Assembly: GCF_028550595.1 (NCBI RefSeq) | Contig: NZ_JAQQGN010000003.1 | Location: 310,001 to 374,000, forward strand | Direction of reading: 5' to 3' | Source of the DNA: Luteimonas sp. BLCC-B24 | Lineage (GTDB): Bacteria > Pseudomonadota > Gammaproteobacteria > Xanthomonadales > Xanthomonadaceae | Length of the DNA: 64,000 bases | Shown: piece after piece, positions 1 to 7,868 of the stretch | How positions within the stretch are numbered: the first letter of the stretch is position 1 | How the letters are laid out: each line of letters starts with the position of its first letter | The notes under the pieces: model-generated | What the model was told of the DNA's origin: nothing | Database searches by the model: none | The model's input: the letters and a program-made list of their open reading frames with translations, nothing else | Program-made: the position numbers and the translations under genes

Positions 1-216
1 AACGTGCACTGGTACAGCGACATCGTGCAGTCGCAGCTGGTGGGCGCGGCCACGGTCGCACGGCTGCAGGCCGAGCCGGAATTCAGGGCCGATCTCGCCG
101 CCGCCCGGCGCGAGGTCGCCGCGCAGCGTGCACGCGGCGCGCAGCCGGAGGGGTGCGATGCGGAAACCATCGCACTGCGCCGTTCGCCGCTGCCGGCGGC
201 CGACGAGCGTCCGTGA
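1..216 (+). CDS. PAP2-family acid phosphatase, C-terminal fragment
   Basis: This is the last 71 codons of a gene that begins before the window; the frame is open from the first base. The visible start of the fragment is NVHWYSDIVQSQLVGAA. It contains the H-x3-D of the third phosphatase motif (HWYSD) followed by the small-residue helix that closes the active site in PAP2/class A acid phosphatases. Such enzymes are usually periplasmic and hydrolyse phosphomonoesters or lipid phosphates. The remaining 45 residues are Arg/Ala-rich and look like a variable tail. The stop overlaps the GTG start of the next gene, so the two are probably coupled. The substrate cannot be judged from this fragment. Confidence 0.6.
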   Translation, partial: NVHWYSDIVQSQLVGAATVARLQAEPEFRADLAAARREVAAQRARGAQPEGCDAETIALRRSPLPAADERP

Positions 217-392
217 GCGGCGCGCCGCCGCGGGATGCCGATCCACGCCCGCAACCGCCCGAACCGCCCCTGGCCAGCGACTGCTGCGACAGCGGCTGCG
301 CGGTCTGCGTGCACGACACCTACGCCGAAGAGTTGCAGTGGTACCGCGAACAGCTCGCCGCCTGGCGGGCGCGCCATCCGGGCGTCGACTGA
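213..392 (+). CDS. Small Cys-rich protein, oxidoreductase-like N-terminal domain family
   Basis: A 59-residue protein. I place the start at GTG 213, which overlaps the TGA of the preceding phosphatase gene (GTGA), rather than at the ATG far upstream inside that gene. The core is PEPPLASDCCDSGCAVCVHD followed by TYAEELQWY. This Pro-rich segment with DCC-x-SGC-x2-C and a following acidic/aromatic helix is the signature of the family named oxidoreductase-like, N-terminal. The four closely spaced cysteines suggest metal or redox chemistry, but no biochemical role is established for the bacterial members and I do not assign one. Confidence 0.65.
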   Translation: MSGAPPRDADPRPQPPEPPLASDCCDSGCAVCVHDTYAEELQWYREQLAAWRARHPGVD

Positions 393-575
393 CGCGCCGC
401 CGGCTGCGCGCATGTCCGCATGGCCGCCCCGCCCGGCGGCCGCGTCGCCCGGGCCGTCCTGCCGGAACACGCGCGTGCGACCGCGCTCCCGGTGATGTCC
501 ATTCCCACGTGCGCTCCGGCAGGCGGCGCGGATTGCGGGTTCGCCGCGCCGCCACTGATCGCCGGCCGGACGCGC

Positions 576-878
576 TCAGTCCCATCCGAAATGGAGGAGA
601 CCTTCCGGCACGCAGCGCTGCACCGGCGTGTGCGGCGGCAGCAGGAATTCCGCCCGCGGGCGGAGGCCTGCGTCGTGCACGCGCACGACCGGCACGCCGG
701 ATGCCCGCCCGGTGATTATCGAGCGCGACGACGAGAACTGCAGAAACCGCTGCGCCAGCACCGTGTCGACCAGCGCCGAAAGCGGCGCCGTGCCGGGCAA
801 CGGGACCGTCAGCGTCAGCCGGCCCGTCTGGTCGTCCGCGCCGCACACCGCCTCGCGCGTCACCGTGATCTCCCGCAT
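576..878 (-). CDS. Hypothetical protein downstream of metQ
   Basis: About 100 residues if started at the internal ATG 878 (an ATG at 896 would add six). It begins 15-32 bases after the metQ stop on the same strand and could be the last gene of the metNIQ transcript. The sequence is well mixed and protein-like, with strands such as GRLTLTVPLPG and a C-terminal segment rich in Pro and aromatic residues (PPHTPVQRCVPEGLLHFGWD). It lacks a signal peptide and membrane helices. I do not recognise the family. Its coding status rests on codon texture and operon position, so it remains tentative. Confidence 0.5.
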   Translation of the reverse strand: MREITVTREAVCGADDQTGRLTLTVPLPGTAPLSALVDTVLAQRFLQFSSSRSIITGRASGVPVVRVHDAGLRPRAEFLLPPHTPVQRCVPEGLLHFGWD

Positions 879-910
879 GGAACCGGATCCCGTCATGCGC
901 TGCGCGGCGA

Positions 911-1714
911 TCAGAACGCCGGAATCACCGCATCGTCGTAGGTCGACTGGATGAAGGCGCGCACGTCCTCGCTGGTCAGCGCGGCGATCAGCTTCTGCAC
1001 GCGCGGATCGTCGCGCGTGTCGGGGCGGCCGACGAGGAAGTTCACGTACGGCGAATCCTGGCCCTCGATCGCCAACGCGTCGCGGCCCGGATCGAGGCCG
1101 GCGTCGAGCGCATAGTTGGTGTTGATCAGCGCCAGGTCCACCTGCTCGAGCACGCGCGGCAGCATCGCAGCGTCGAGCTCACGGAAGCGGAGATTCCTGG
1201 GATTGGCGGTGATGTCGCGCAGGGTCGCCATCGCGTCGGTGGGGTCGCGCAGCGTGATCACGCCGCTGTGGTGCAGCAGGATCAGGGCGCGGCTGTTGTT
1301 GCTCGGATCGTTCGGAATCACCACGTCGGCGCCGGCCGGCACCGCGTCCAGTGAGTCGAACCGGCGCGAGTACGCGCCGAAGGGTTCGATATGCACGCCG
1401 ACCAGCGTGGTCAGATCGGTGCCGCGGTCGCGGTTGTAGGCGTCCAGATACGGCTCGGTCTGGAAATAGTTGACGTCGATCTGGCCCTGCGCCACCTGGT
1501 CGTTGGGCTGCACGTAGTCGTTGAAGACGCGCACCTGCAGGTCGACGCCCTGCGCGGCGAGCAACGGCTTCACCACCTCGAGGATCTCGGCGTGCGGCAC
1601 CGCGGTCGCGGCGATGGTCAGGCGTTCGCCGTTCGCGCCGGATCCGGACCCGCCGCAGCCGGCCAGGGCGGACAGCAGCAGGGCGGCAGTGGCGAGACGG
1701 GGCAGCAGGGCCAT
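911..1714 (-). CDS. metQ: D-methionine-binding lipoprotein MetQ (ABC importer)
   Basis: A 267-residue substrate-binding lipoprotein of the methionine uptake transporter. It starts with a short hydrophobic signal and lipobox LSALAGC, giving acylation at Cys20. The mature part has the NlpA/MetQ features: PHAEILEVVKPLL near the N-terminus, then DVNYFQTEPYLDAYN and VVIPNDPSNNSRAL around the ligand cleft. Length matches the family. It is the third gene of metN-metI-metQ, separated from metI by about 207 bases in which I see no gene. MetQ captures methionine at the outer face of the inner membrane and delivers it to MetI. Confidence 0.95.
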   Translation of the reverse strand: MALLPRLATAALLLSALAGCGGSGSGANGERLTIAATAVPHAEILEVVKPLLAAQGVDLQVRVFNDYVQPNDQVAQGQIDVNYFQTEPYLDAYNRDRGTDLTTLVGVHIEPFGAYSRRFDSLDAVPAGADVVIPNDPSNNSRALILLHHSGVITLRDPTDAMATLRDITANPRNLRFRELDAAMLPRVLEQVDLALINTNYALDAGLDPGRDALAIEGQDSPYVNFLVGRPDTRDDPRVQKLIAALTSEDVRAFIQSTYDDAVIPAF

Positions 1715-1921
1715 GGCGGATCCGGTGAGGCGAGGGGCCCGCCAGTATCGGCGGTCACGCGTCCGGATCGAGTGCGGTGGTGGAAATCAGTGTGTGGCGG
1801 GGCTGCGGGTCACGCCGGGGCGTGGCGTTCGCAACGGGTTCGATCGTCCGGCGCTGCAGCGGAACGCACACCTCGCTGGCGTCGGCCGGAATGACGGGAG
1901 GGGCCGCAGCCGCGGAGCGCC

Positions 1922-2599
1922 CTAGCGCCGCGTGAACCGCGCCACCAGCCGGTCGCCGACCATCTGCAGCACCTGCACCATCACCAGCAGCGCCACCACG
2001 GTGATCACCGCGACATCCGTGCGCGAGCGCAGATAGCCGTCGCGGTACGCCAGATCGCCCAGACCGCCGGAACCGATCGCGCCGCCCATCGCGGTGAAGC
2101 CGATCAGCGCGATCGTGGTCACCGTGGCGCCGGCGATCAGACCGGGCAGCGCTTCGGGCAGCAGCACGCGCAACACCAGTTGGCGCGTGGTCGCGCCCAT
2201 GGCGAGGCTGGCTTCGATGACGCCGCGTTCGACTTCGCGCAGCGCGGTTTCCACCAGGCGCGCATAGAACGGCGCCGCGCCCACCACCAGCGGCAGGATC
2301 GCGCCGCGCACGCCCAGTGACGTGCCCATCGCTTTCAGCGTCACCGGGATCAGCACGATCATCAGGATGATGAAGGGCACCGAGCGCAACAGGTTCACCA
2401 CCAGCGACAGGCCGCCGTACAGCGCCGGGCGCGCGTGCAGCTGACGCGGGCCGGTGAGGAACAGCAGCACGCCCAGCGGCAGGCCGATCAGCAACGTCAG
2501 CGGCAGCGCGCCGCCCAGCATCAGCAGCGTGTCGATCGTGGCCTGGCCGATTTCCACCCACTTGCCGGCATCCACGTTGGGCAACAAAGGCGTGCTCAT
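1922..2599 (-). CDS. metI: Methionine ABC transporter permease MetI
   Basis: A 225-residue inner-membrane permease with about five hydrophobic helices. The cytoplasmic EAA coupling loop ([20 protein letters not shown], about residues 128-147) is the site that contacts the ATPase. The gene starts inside the last codons of metN (4-base overlap at 2596-2599), which indicates translational coupling. With two MetN subunits it forms the channel for L- and D-methionine. Length and sequence are typical for the family, with no missing elements. Confidence 0.95.
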   Translation of the reverse strand: MSTPLLPNVDAGKWVEIGQATIDTLLMLGGALPLTLLIGLPLGVLLFLTGPRQLHARPALYGGLSLVVNLLRSVPFIILMIVLIPVTLKAMGTSLGVRGAILPLVVGAAPFYARLVETALREVERGVIEASLAMGATTRQLVLRVLLPEALPGLIAGATVTTIALIGFTAMGGAIGSGGLGDLAYRDGYLRSRTDVAVITVVALLVMVQVLQMVGDRLVARFTRR

Positions 2600-3603
2600 C
2601 GCGGCAGCTCCTGCACGTGCACGCCGGCCTCGGCGAAACGGTGCACGGCGGCGTCGAAGCGGTCGCCGGTGACGGCCAGCGTCAGCTGGCCATAGGGCAT
2701 GCGCTTGATGCGGTCCACGCGGCCCGAGAGGATCGTGTAGTCGATGCCGGTCTCGCGCGCCACGCGGCCCAGCATCGGCTGCCAGGTCGCATCACCGGTG
2801 AACGTGAGTTTCAGCAGGCGGCCTTCGACATGCGCGATGTCGCCCTGCTGTGCATCCTCGTCCACGTCCTCGGATTCGGCGACGAAGCGCCGCGTCGTCG
2901 CGTGCTGCGGATGCAGGAACACCTCGGTCACCGGCCCGCTCTCCACCAGGTGCCCGGCATCGAGCACCGCGACGCGGTCGCAGACCCGGCGCACCACGTC
3001 CATCTCGTGGGTGATCAGCACGATGGTCAGGCCCAGCTCGCGGTTGATGCCGTCGAGCAGCTGCAGCACCGAGGCCGTGGTCTGCGGATCGAGCGCGCTC
3101 GTCGCCTCGTCGCACAGCAGGATCTTCGGCCCGGTGGCGAGCGCGCGGGCCACGCCGACGCGTTGCTTCTGCCCGCCGGAGAGCTGCGCCGGGTACTTGT
3201 CGCGATGCGCCTCCAGGCCCACCCGCACCAGCAGGTCCTGCGCACGCGCGCGGGCCTGCGTCGTCGACACGCCGGCCAGACGCAGCGGAAACGCGACGTT
3301 GTCGAGAACCGTCTTCGCCGACAGCAGGTTGAAGTGCTGGAAGATCATGCCCACGCGCCGGCGCAAGGTGCGCAGGCCGGCGCCGTCGAGCGTGTCCAGG
3401 CGTTCGCCGTCCACGGTGAGCCGGCCGCCGCTGGGCGTCTCCAGGCCGTTGATCAGCCGCAGCAGCGTGGACTTGCCCGCGCCGGAATGGCCGACGATGC
3501 CGAACACCTCGCCGGCGTCGATCTGCAGATCCAGCGGATGCAGGGCGACGATCTCGCGCCCGGCAACGGGATAGGACTTGTGGATGCCTTCGAACCGGAT
3601 CAC
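2596..3603 (-). CDS. metN: Methionine import ATP-binding protein MetN
   Basis: A 335-residue ABC ATPase. I choose GTG 3603 (first residues [11 protein letters not shown]), because the longer open frame to 3711 adds an unrelated Arg-rich stretch. Walker [10 protein letters not shown] lies at residues 38-46, the ABC signature LSGGQKQR at 141-148 and Walker B ILLCDE at 161-166. The last roughly 75 residues form the NIL/ACT-like domain that binds methionine and inhibits transport when the cell is replete. It is the first gene of metNIQ, divergent from the aldolase gene. I saw no MetJ box or SAM riboswitch in the 177-base divergent region. Confidence 0.95.
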   Translation of the reverse strand: MIRFEGIHKSYPVAGREIVALHPLDLQIDAGEVFGIVGHSGAGKSTLLRLINGLETPSGGRLTVDGERLDTLDGAGLRTLRRRVGMIFQHFNLLSAKTVLDNVAFPLRLAGVSTTQARARAQDLLVRVGLEAHRDKYPAQLSGGQKQRVGVARALATGPKILLCDEATSALDPQTTASVLQLLDGINRELGLTIVLITHEMDVVRRVCDRVAVLDAGHLVESGPVTEVFLHPQHATTRRFVAESEDVDEDAQQGDIAHVEGRLLKLTFTGDATWQPMLGRVARETGIDYTILSGRVDRIKRMPYGQLTLAVTGDRFDAAVHRFAEAGVHVQELPR

Positions 3604-3780
3604 GTGGGCACTGCGCAGCGAACGGCCGGGCAGCCTAGCAGGCGCGCGCATGTCCACCGTTGCACCGCCGCGTGTGCAGCATTCCGGCGCCGGCACGCAC
3701 GGCACGTCCACGGCGTCGGCGACACGGGGGCGGTATCATCGACGGCCCGGTCTTCCACCGCTCGCACAGGACTCAGGCAC

Positions 3781-4674
3781 GTGGCAGTGAATCAGGAACA
3801 GCACAACCGAATCGCCTCCGGCCAGGGCTTCATCGCCGCACTCGACCAGAGCGGTGGCAGCACGCCCAAGGCGCTCAAGCTCTACGGCATCGAGGAAGAC
3901 GCGTACGCCAACGACGCGGAGATGTTCGGCCTCGTCCACGCGATGCGCACCCGCATCGTCACCAGCCCGGCGTTCACCGGCGAGCGCGTGCTCGGCGCCA
4001 TCCTGTTCGAACGCACGCTCGACGACCAGTTCGACGGCCAGGACGCGGCCACCTACCTGTGGGAGGTCAAGGGCGTGGTGCCCTTCCTCAAGATCGACAA
4101 GGGCCTGGAGGACGAGGCCGACGGCGTGCAGATGCTCAAGCCCATTCCGGGCCTCGACGCGTTGCTGGCACGGGCCAAGGCCAAGGGCGTGTTCGGCACC
4201 AAGGAGCGCTCGGTCATCAAGCAGAACAATGCCGCCGGCATCGCCCGCGTGCTCGACCAGCAGTTCGAACTCGGTCGCCAGGTGCTGGCCGCGGGTCTGG
4301 TGCCGATCATCGAGCCGGAGGTCGACATCAAGGCCGCCGACAAGGCCGACATCGAGACCACGCTCAAGCAGGGCCTGATCGAGCGTCTCGACCAGCTGGA
4401 TGCGGCGACGCCGGTGATCCTCAAGCTCACGCTGCCGGAGGTGGACGGCTTCTTCCGCGAGCTGGTCGAGCACCCGGCCGTGCTCAAGGTCGTCGCGCTG
4501 TCGGGCGGCTACAGCCGCGACGACGCGAACGCGCGTCTGGCGAAGAATCCCGGCGTCGTCGCCAGCTTCAGCCGCGCACTCACCGAAGGCCTGAGCGCGC
4601 AGCAGAGCGATGCGGAATTCAATACGTCGCTCGACAAGGCGATCGAGTCGATCTACCGCGCCTCGATCACCTGA
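3781..4674 (+). CDS. Class I fructose-bisphosphate aldolase
   Basis: A 297-residue Schiff-base aldolase that cleaves fructose 1,6-bisphosphate to dihydroxyacetone phosphate and glyceraldehyde 3-phosphate. ALDQSGGSTPKAL (residues 20-32) holds the early conserved aldolase block. VILKLTLPE carries Lys215, the probable Schiff-base lysine, and VVALSGGYSRDDAN the phosphate-binding segment. Length matches the short bacterial class I group rather than the zinc-dependent class II enzymes. The start is GTG 3781, with a second GTG at 3787 also possible. A TATCAT -10-like element stands at about 3734-3739, and a strong terminator follows the stop, so the gene is probably monocistronic. Confidence 0.93.
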   Translation: MAVNQEQHNRIASGQGFIAALDQSGGSTPKALKLYGIEEDAYANDAEMFGLVHAMRTRIVTSPAFTGERVLGAILFERTLDDQFDGQDAATYLWEVKGVVPFLKIDKGLEDEADGVQMLKPIPGLDALLARAKAKGVFGTKERSVIKQNNAAGIARVLDQQFELGRQVLAAGLVPIIEPEVDIKAADKADIETTLKQGLIERLDQLDAATPVILKLTLPEVDGFFRELVEHPAVLKVVALSGGYSRDDANARLAKNPGVVASFSRALTEGLSAQQSDAEFNTSLDKAIESIYRASIT

Positions 4675-4700
4675 TTCGCGCGCGCGGATCGCGCACCGGA

Positions 4701-4726
4701 AGCCGGCGCCCGTGCGCCGGCTTTTT
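4701..4726 (+). terminator. Rho-independent terminator of the aldolase gene
   Basis: A perfect 9-bp stem (AGCCGGCGC paired with GCGCCGGCT) around a 4-base loop is followed by TTTTT. It lies 26 bases after the aldolase stop codon. Confidence 0.9.
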
Positions 4727-5002
4727 CACGCCGGGCCGCCGGACCTCCGACGCACCCGTGCGGTGACGCCCGCATATCAACGCGACGCCACGAATCCCGG
4801 AGATTCACTCGGGGTGACGTGCGCGCCGACGCCAGGTGAACGTCCGGCCGCCAACCGTTAGCGAAGCGTTGGAAATGGATTGGGGAACATCGACATCCCC
4901 CGCGGGTCATTAAACGGAAAGCCGCTTAATAGGCGCACTCGACCCGGCGTGACGCAGGCGGTGGATAGCGTGGTCTTCGAGGTCCAGCCTTGGAGTTGCA
5001 CG
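4727..5002. other. Intergenic stretch, nothing recognised
   Basis: The bases after the aldolase terminator hold no convincing reading frame. Around 4900-4940 the sequence is locally AT-richer (CATTAAACGG, CTTAATAGG) than the flanks, which would suit a promoter for the small frame at 5003. No clear -35/-10 pair was identified. Confidence 0.4.
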
Positions 5003-5215
5003 ATGTCCCAGCCCAGCTTCGTCACCCATTACATGGTGCGCCGTCCGCTGCGCGCTGCCGCGTCGCGATCCTTGCGCGTCATGGCCGAACCGGGCGCGCG
5101 CCCGTGTCCGCCGCGGCGACGCGAGGCCGTCGCCGCACGGCCGGACGCGGCGGATGCGCCCGCACGCGAGCCGCGCGGCCACCGCCCGTCGATGTCGGCA
5201 CTGCGATTCGGTTGA
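5003..5215 (+). CDS. Possible small hypothetical protein
   Basis: An open frame of 70 residues beginning MSQPSFVTHYMVRRPLR, with a GGAG 8-11 bases before the ATG. The first 30 residues look protein-like. The remainder is Arg/Pro/Ala-rich in the way that non-coding GC-rich DNA also translates. There is no signal peptide or membrane helix, and no family is recognised. It may be a real short gene, or the surviving start of a decayed one given the broken frames immediately downstream. Confidence 0.3.
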   Translation: MSQPSFVTHYMVRRPLRAAASRSLRVMAEPGARPCPPRRREAVAARPDAADAPAREPRGHRPSMSALRFG

Positions 5216-5245
5216 GCGCGACGACACGCGCGGGCGACAGCGCCG

Positions 5246-5640
5246 TCAGTGCGGCGTGCCGTCTTCGCAGTTCACCCGCAGGCACTGGCCCGGCCGGATC
5301 CCGGGCCAGCCGACATCGCGCTGCAGCAGGTCGCCGCCGACGCGGCACCAGAGCTGCATGGCGCCGCGCCGCCGGCGCGACCGTCAGGCGCGGTGACCCG
5401 GAACGTCGCGAGTTCGGTCACCGGACCGGTCACGGTGTCCACGGCGGGCTGTCGCTTCGCCAGCCACGCGGACCCGACGTGCGCAGGCGCATCAGCCCGT
5501 AAGCGGGCACCTGTGCGGCCGGCGCCACGCCCCGCGTGTGCAGGGAAACATGTTCGTTGAGTCAGCGCGTCTGTCGTCTGCTGCATCGGCGTCGAACAGT
5601 GGCCGTCGGCGCCTGGAAGTCGCGTTCGTGCGTGTCGATC
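5246..5640 (-). pseudogene. Probable decayed gene with frameshifts
   Basis: Three minus-strand fragments in different frames read like consecutive parts of one protein. The upstream piece contains HTRGVAPAAQVPAYGLMRLR, the middle piece KRQPAVDTVTGPVTELATF, and the last piece MQLWCRVGGDLLQRDVGWPG ending at the stop at 5246. Joining them needs about two frame changes, in GC-rich tracts near 5470 and 5365. No single frame spans the region, and no start with a ribosome site was found upstream. The family is not recognised. The alternative is chance protein-like texture or sequencing error. Confidence 0.3.
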
Positions 5641-5737
5641 GCCGCCGCGGTGATGCGTGACGCCCTCGACGGCCTCGGATCCGCATCCACGCTGCGCGCA
5701 TGGCGCCGCGGCGGCATTTGCGGGGCCACGTGCTTGC

Positions 5738-6250
5738 TCAAGCCGACGCGCCGCCCTCAGCGGTGCCGGCGGCCGCGCGCCGCTCGGCCACGAAGGCTTC
5801 GAACAGCGCCAGCGTTTCCGGGCTGACGTGGTGTTCGATGCCCTCGGCATCACGGCGGGCGATGTCCTCCGGCACGCCCAGTGCCAGCAGGAAGGCTTCC
5901 ACGGTCTGGTGCCGCGCGCGGCTGGCGCGCGCCAGCCGCTCACCGGCGTCGGTGAGGAACGCGCCGCGGTAGGGCTTCTGCAGCACCAGGCCGTCGCGCA
6001 CCAGGCGCTGCAGCATGCGCTGCACCGTGGGCTGGGCCACGCCCAGGCGCTCGGCGATATCGACCTGGCGCGCCTCGCCACTGTCGGCGATGAGGTCGGA
6101 GATCAGCTCGACGTAGTCCTCCACCAGCTCCGCGCGCCGCGCTTCGCGCACCTGGCGGAAGTTCTCCACGTGCACGCTGGCCTCGGGCAGGCCGGGCTTG
6201 GGCGCGGTGGGGTCCGTGTCGTCGGCGGGCAGGGCCTTGCGTGCGGACAT
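5738..6250 (-). CDS. mntR: Manganese-responsive regulator MntR (DtxR family)
   Basis: A 170-residue metal-dependent repressor. I start it at ATG 6250; the longer frame to 6325 adds an Arg-rich stretch without a ribosome site. A winged helix spans about residues 40-105, with recognition region [13 protein letters not shown]. The dimer and metal half carries [16 protein letters not shown] and [10 protein letters not shown], whose His/Glu residues match the Mn(II) ligands of MntR. In the family it represses manganese uptake when Mn is sufficient. No Mn transporter gene lies beside it here, so its targets are elsewhere. About 30 extra N-terminal residues precede the DNA-binding domain. Confidence 0.88.
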   Translation of the reverse strand: MSARKALPADDTDPTAPKPGLPEASVHVENFRQVREARRAELVEDYVELISDLIADSGEARQVDIAERLGVAQPTVQRMLQRLVRDGLVLQKPYRGAFLTDAGERLARASRARHQTVEAFLLALGVPEDIARRDAEGIEHHVSPETLALFEAFVAERRAAAGTAEGGASA

Positions 6251-6349
6251 GACGTCGAATCTAAGCGGATGAGCCGCCATTGTCGCCGATCGTCCATGCA
6301 CGCGCGCCGCGCGGCGCGCACGCACGCTGGATGCCGGCGCGAACGCCGC

Positions 6350-6445
6350 TCAGCGCTTGCGGTTGAAGAAGGCCAGCACCGCGCCGCAGACCATGCCGAT
6401 GAACAGGCCCAGCGCAATCCACTGCAGGATCGACAGCTCACTCAT
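6350..6445 (-). CDS. 31-residue single-span membrane protein
   Basis: The sequence starts MSELSILQWIALGLFIGMVC and continues through a Gly/Ala helix to a basic end (FNRKR). It is one transmembrane helix with a positively charged cytoplasmic tail. The ATG overlaps the TGA of the thioesterase gene (ATGA at 6442-6445), the same coupling used by the two genes before it, which argues that it is translated. No function is known to me. It is too short for ordinary gene callers. Confidence 0.6.
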   Translation of the reverse strand: MSELSILQWIALGLFIGMVCGAVLAFFNRKR

Positions 6446-6846
6446 GCGATGTCTCCGGGAAGTTTCGCCACCTCGGCCGGGCGGCCGCGCGCATCGAGCG
6501 CGATCATCACGAAGCGGCCGCGCGTGCACAGCTCGCGCTCGCCGCTGAGCAGGTCTTCGGCGATCAGTTCCACCTCCACCTGCATCGACGTGCGGCCCAC
6601 CTCGACCACGCGCGCGATCGTCTCCACCAGCTGGCCCTGCTTGATCGGCAGCTTGAAATCCACCTGTTCCGACCGCGCCGTCACCACCGTGCGCCGCGCA
6701 TAGCGCGAGGCGGCGATGAAGGCCGCCTTGTCCATCCATGCCAGCGCGGTGCCGCCGAACAGCGTGCCCAGGTGGTTGGTGTGATCGGGAAACACGATCT
6801 CCAGCATCCGCGCCTCGGTCTTGGGCGTGTCGGCCAACGGCGCCAT
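6442..6846 (-). CDS. Acyl-CoA thioesterase (hotdog fold)
   Basis: A 134-residue single hotdog-domain protein. The start MAPLADTPKTEARMLEIVFP and the block DHTNHLGTLFGGTALAWMD (residues 21-39) are diagnostic of the YciA/BFIT-type acyl-CoA thioesterases: the Asp/His/Asn/Gly loop precedes the central helix, and the helix start contains the acidic residue. These enzymes hydrolyse acyl-CoA in the cytoplasm as homo-oligomers. The gene is coupled by ATGA overlaps to the thioredoxin-like gene upstream and the small membrane protein downstream. Substrate chain length cannot be inferred. Confidence 0.88.
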   Translation of the reverse strand: MAPLADTPKTEARMLEIVFPDHTNHLGTLFGGTALAWMDKAAFIAASRYARRTVVTARSEQVDFKLPIKQGQLVETIARVVEVGRTSMQVEVELIAEDLLSGERELCTRGRFVMIALDARGRPAEVAKLPGDIA

Positions 6847-7190
6847 CAAGCCGCGTCCACGGTCGTCAGGTGCAGGCCCACGGCCTGGGCGATCTGGCCC
6901 GGTGCCTGGAAGCCCGGCAGGCGCGCAGCCTCGGCCCCGTGCTTGAACAGCGCCAGCGTCGGCGTCTGGCGCAGGCCCAGGTTGCGGAAGAAGTCCTCGC
7001 CGATCACTTCCATCTTCACCTTCAGCAGCGCGAGGCCGGCGGCGTCTTCGCTGGCGGCGAACTTCGCCAGCGACATGTCGAGCATCTTGCAGCCCGGGCA
7101 ATCGTCCTTGTAGTAATCGACGAGCAGGCGCGGATGCGCGGCCAGGGCGGCGGCGTAGTCGTCAGGCGTGGAGGCGTGGAGTGTCTGCAT
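6846..7190 (-). CDS. Thioredoxin-like protein with CPGC active site
   Basis: A 114-residue thioredoxin-fold protein with the active site CPGC at residues 31-34 (KDDCPGCKMLD). The cis-proline region is RQTPTLALF. There is no signal peptide, so it should act in the cytoplasm as a dithiol reductant. ATG 7190 is preferred over the extended frame to 7226. It overlaps the 3-prime end of the flavodoxin gene by 29 bases and is coupled to the thioesterase gene by ATGA. Being downstream of nrdAB and a flavodoxin, it may supply electrons to ribonucleotide reductase; that is inference from position. Confidence 0.85.
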   Translation of the reverse strand: MQTLHASTPDDYAAALAAHPRLLVDYYKDDCPGCKMLDMSLAKFAASEDAAGLALLKVKMEVIGEDFFRNLGLRQTPTLALFKHGAEAARLPGFQAPGQIAQAVGLHLTTVDAA

Positions 7191-7656
7191 GGGGGGCAAT
7201 CTCGATCTGTGTTTCGGCAATACCAAGTATGTGGTCGGTCCAGCGTTGGATCTTCATGGCGTCCCGCTCGCCATGGGGCATCTGTTCGATCTCCAGCCGC
7301 GGGTAGCGCGTGCCGAAGAACGCGGCCATGCGCCGGGCCGCACCGCAGTAGTTCTCCTCGCCCCACTGCGTCTCACCGGTGCCGAACACCGCCACGCGCT
7401 CCGGCTTGCCGACCGCGGCGACGAGCTCCTCGATGAAGCGCTTCATCTCCGGCGGCGTGCGCCCGGCGTTGATGCTCCAGCTGCCGAGGATGTAGAGATC
7501 GTGTTCTGCACTGTGCGGGCAGGCCTTGGAGAGCGTCTGGATGTCGGCATCGATCCAGGTGACGGCATGGCCCAGCCCCTCGCAGCGCGCATGGATCGCA
7601 CGCGCGACATCGCGAGTGTTGCCGCTGAGCGATGTGTGGGCGAGGAGGATGCGCAT
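7162..7656 (-). CDS. Flavodoxin
   Basis: A 164-residue short-chain flavodoxin. The FMN phosphate loop is HTSLSGNTRDV at residues 7-17. Later segments YILGSWSINAG and VAVFGTGETQWGEENYCGAA resemble the two loops that sandwich the isoalloxazine ring. The start is taken at ATG 7656 (MRILLAHTS), with an in-frame TTG at 7671 less likely. It is a one- or two-electron carrier in the cytoplasm. The gene lies downstream of nrdAB on the same strand, separated by the AT-rich island, and its 3-prime end overlaps the thioredoxin-like gene. A role in reducing or activating the nearby reductase is possible but unproven. Confidence 0.88.
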   Translation of the reverse strand: MRILLAHTSLSGNTRDVARAIHARCEGLGHAVTWIDADIQTLSKACPHSAEHDLYILGSWSINAGRTPPEMKRFIEELVAAVGKPERVAVFGTGETQWGEENYCGAARRMAAFFGTRYPRLEIEQMPHGERDAMKIQRWTDHILGIAETQIEIAPHADTPRLHA

Positions 7657-7744
7657 CTGTTCAGCTGTCAAAAGCTTATGAAATTTACTGTAAAAACAAC
7701 GACTTACATTTCTACGGTCTATCGGGAACTAACTTTGTGCTAAG

Positions 7745-7863
7745 CGCACTTGACTCTAACGGCAGTTGAGATAGGCTCCCGCCTCGAGTTCACTGCCTAT
7801 CGGCTTTGAACCTATCGAGGTCTCGGCCGCTGAACCCGCGTAGCGAATCAGCGGCTTTTTTTT
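7745..7863 (+). ncRNA. Possible small structured RNA ending in a terminator
   Basis: No gene on the plus strand leads into the terminator at 7826-7863, yet the 80 bases before it are structured. GATAGGC (7770-7776) pairs perfectly with GCCTATC (7795-7801), and a third copy of the arm follows (ACCTATC, 7810-7816), allowing alternative pairing. A TTGACT hexamer lies at 7750-7755, but no good -10 is seen at the right distance. This is a candidate only. It could equally be the remnant end of the mobile insert that brought the island. Confidence 0.25.
7826..7863 (+). terminator. Rho-independent terminator pointing right, no obvious gene
   Basis: An 8-bp perfect stem (GCCGCTGA with TCAGCGGC), 14-base loop and eight T residues. 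It is correctly oriented only for plus-strand transcription, although every gene nearby is on the minus strand. Confidence 0.7.
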
Positions 7864-7868
7864 GCCTG

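Noticed and set aside
3604..3780. Possible methionine-responsive RNA element upstream of metN
   Set aside because: I looked for SAM riboswitch blocks and MetJ boxes on the minus strand and found neither; the stretch is short and shared with the aldolase promoter.
7162..7656. Calling the flavodoxin NrdI
   Set aside because: NrdI serves the class Ib reductase with NrdE/NrdF. The reductase here is NrdA/NrdB with an ATP-cone-like N-terminus, and the flavodoxin has ordinary short-chain flavodoxin loops.
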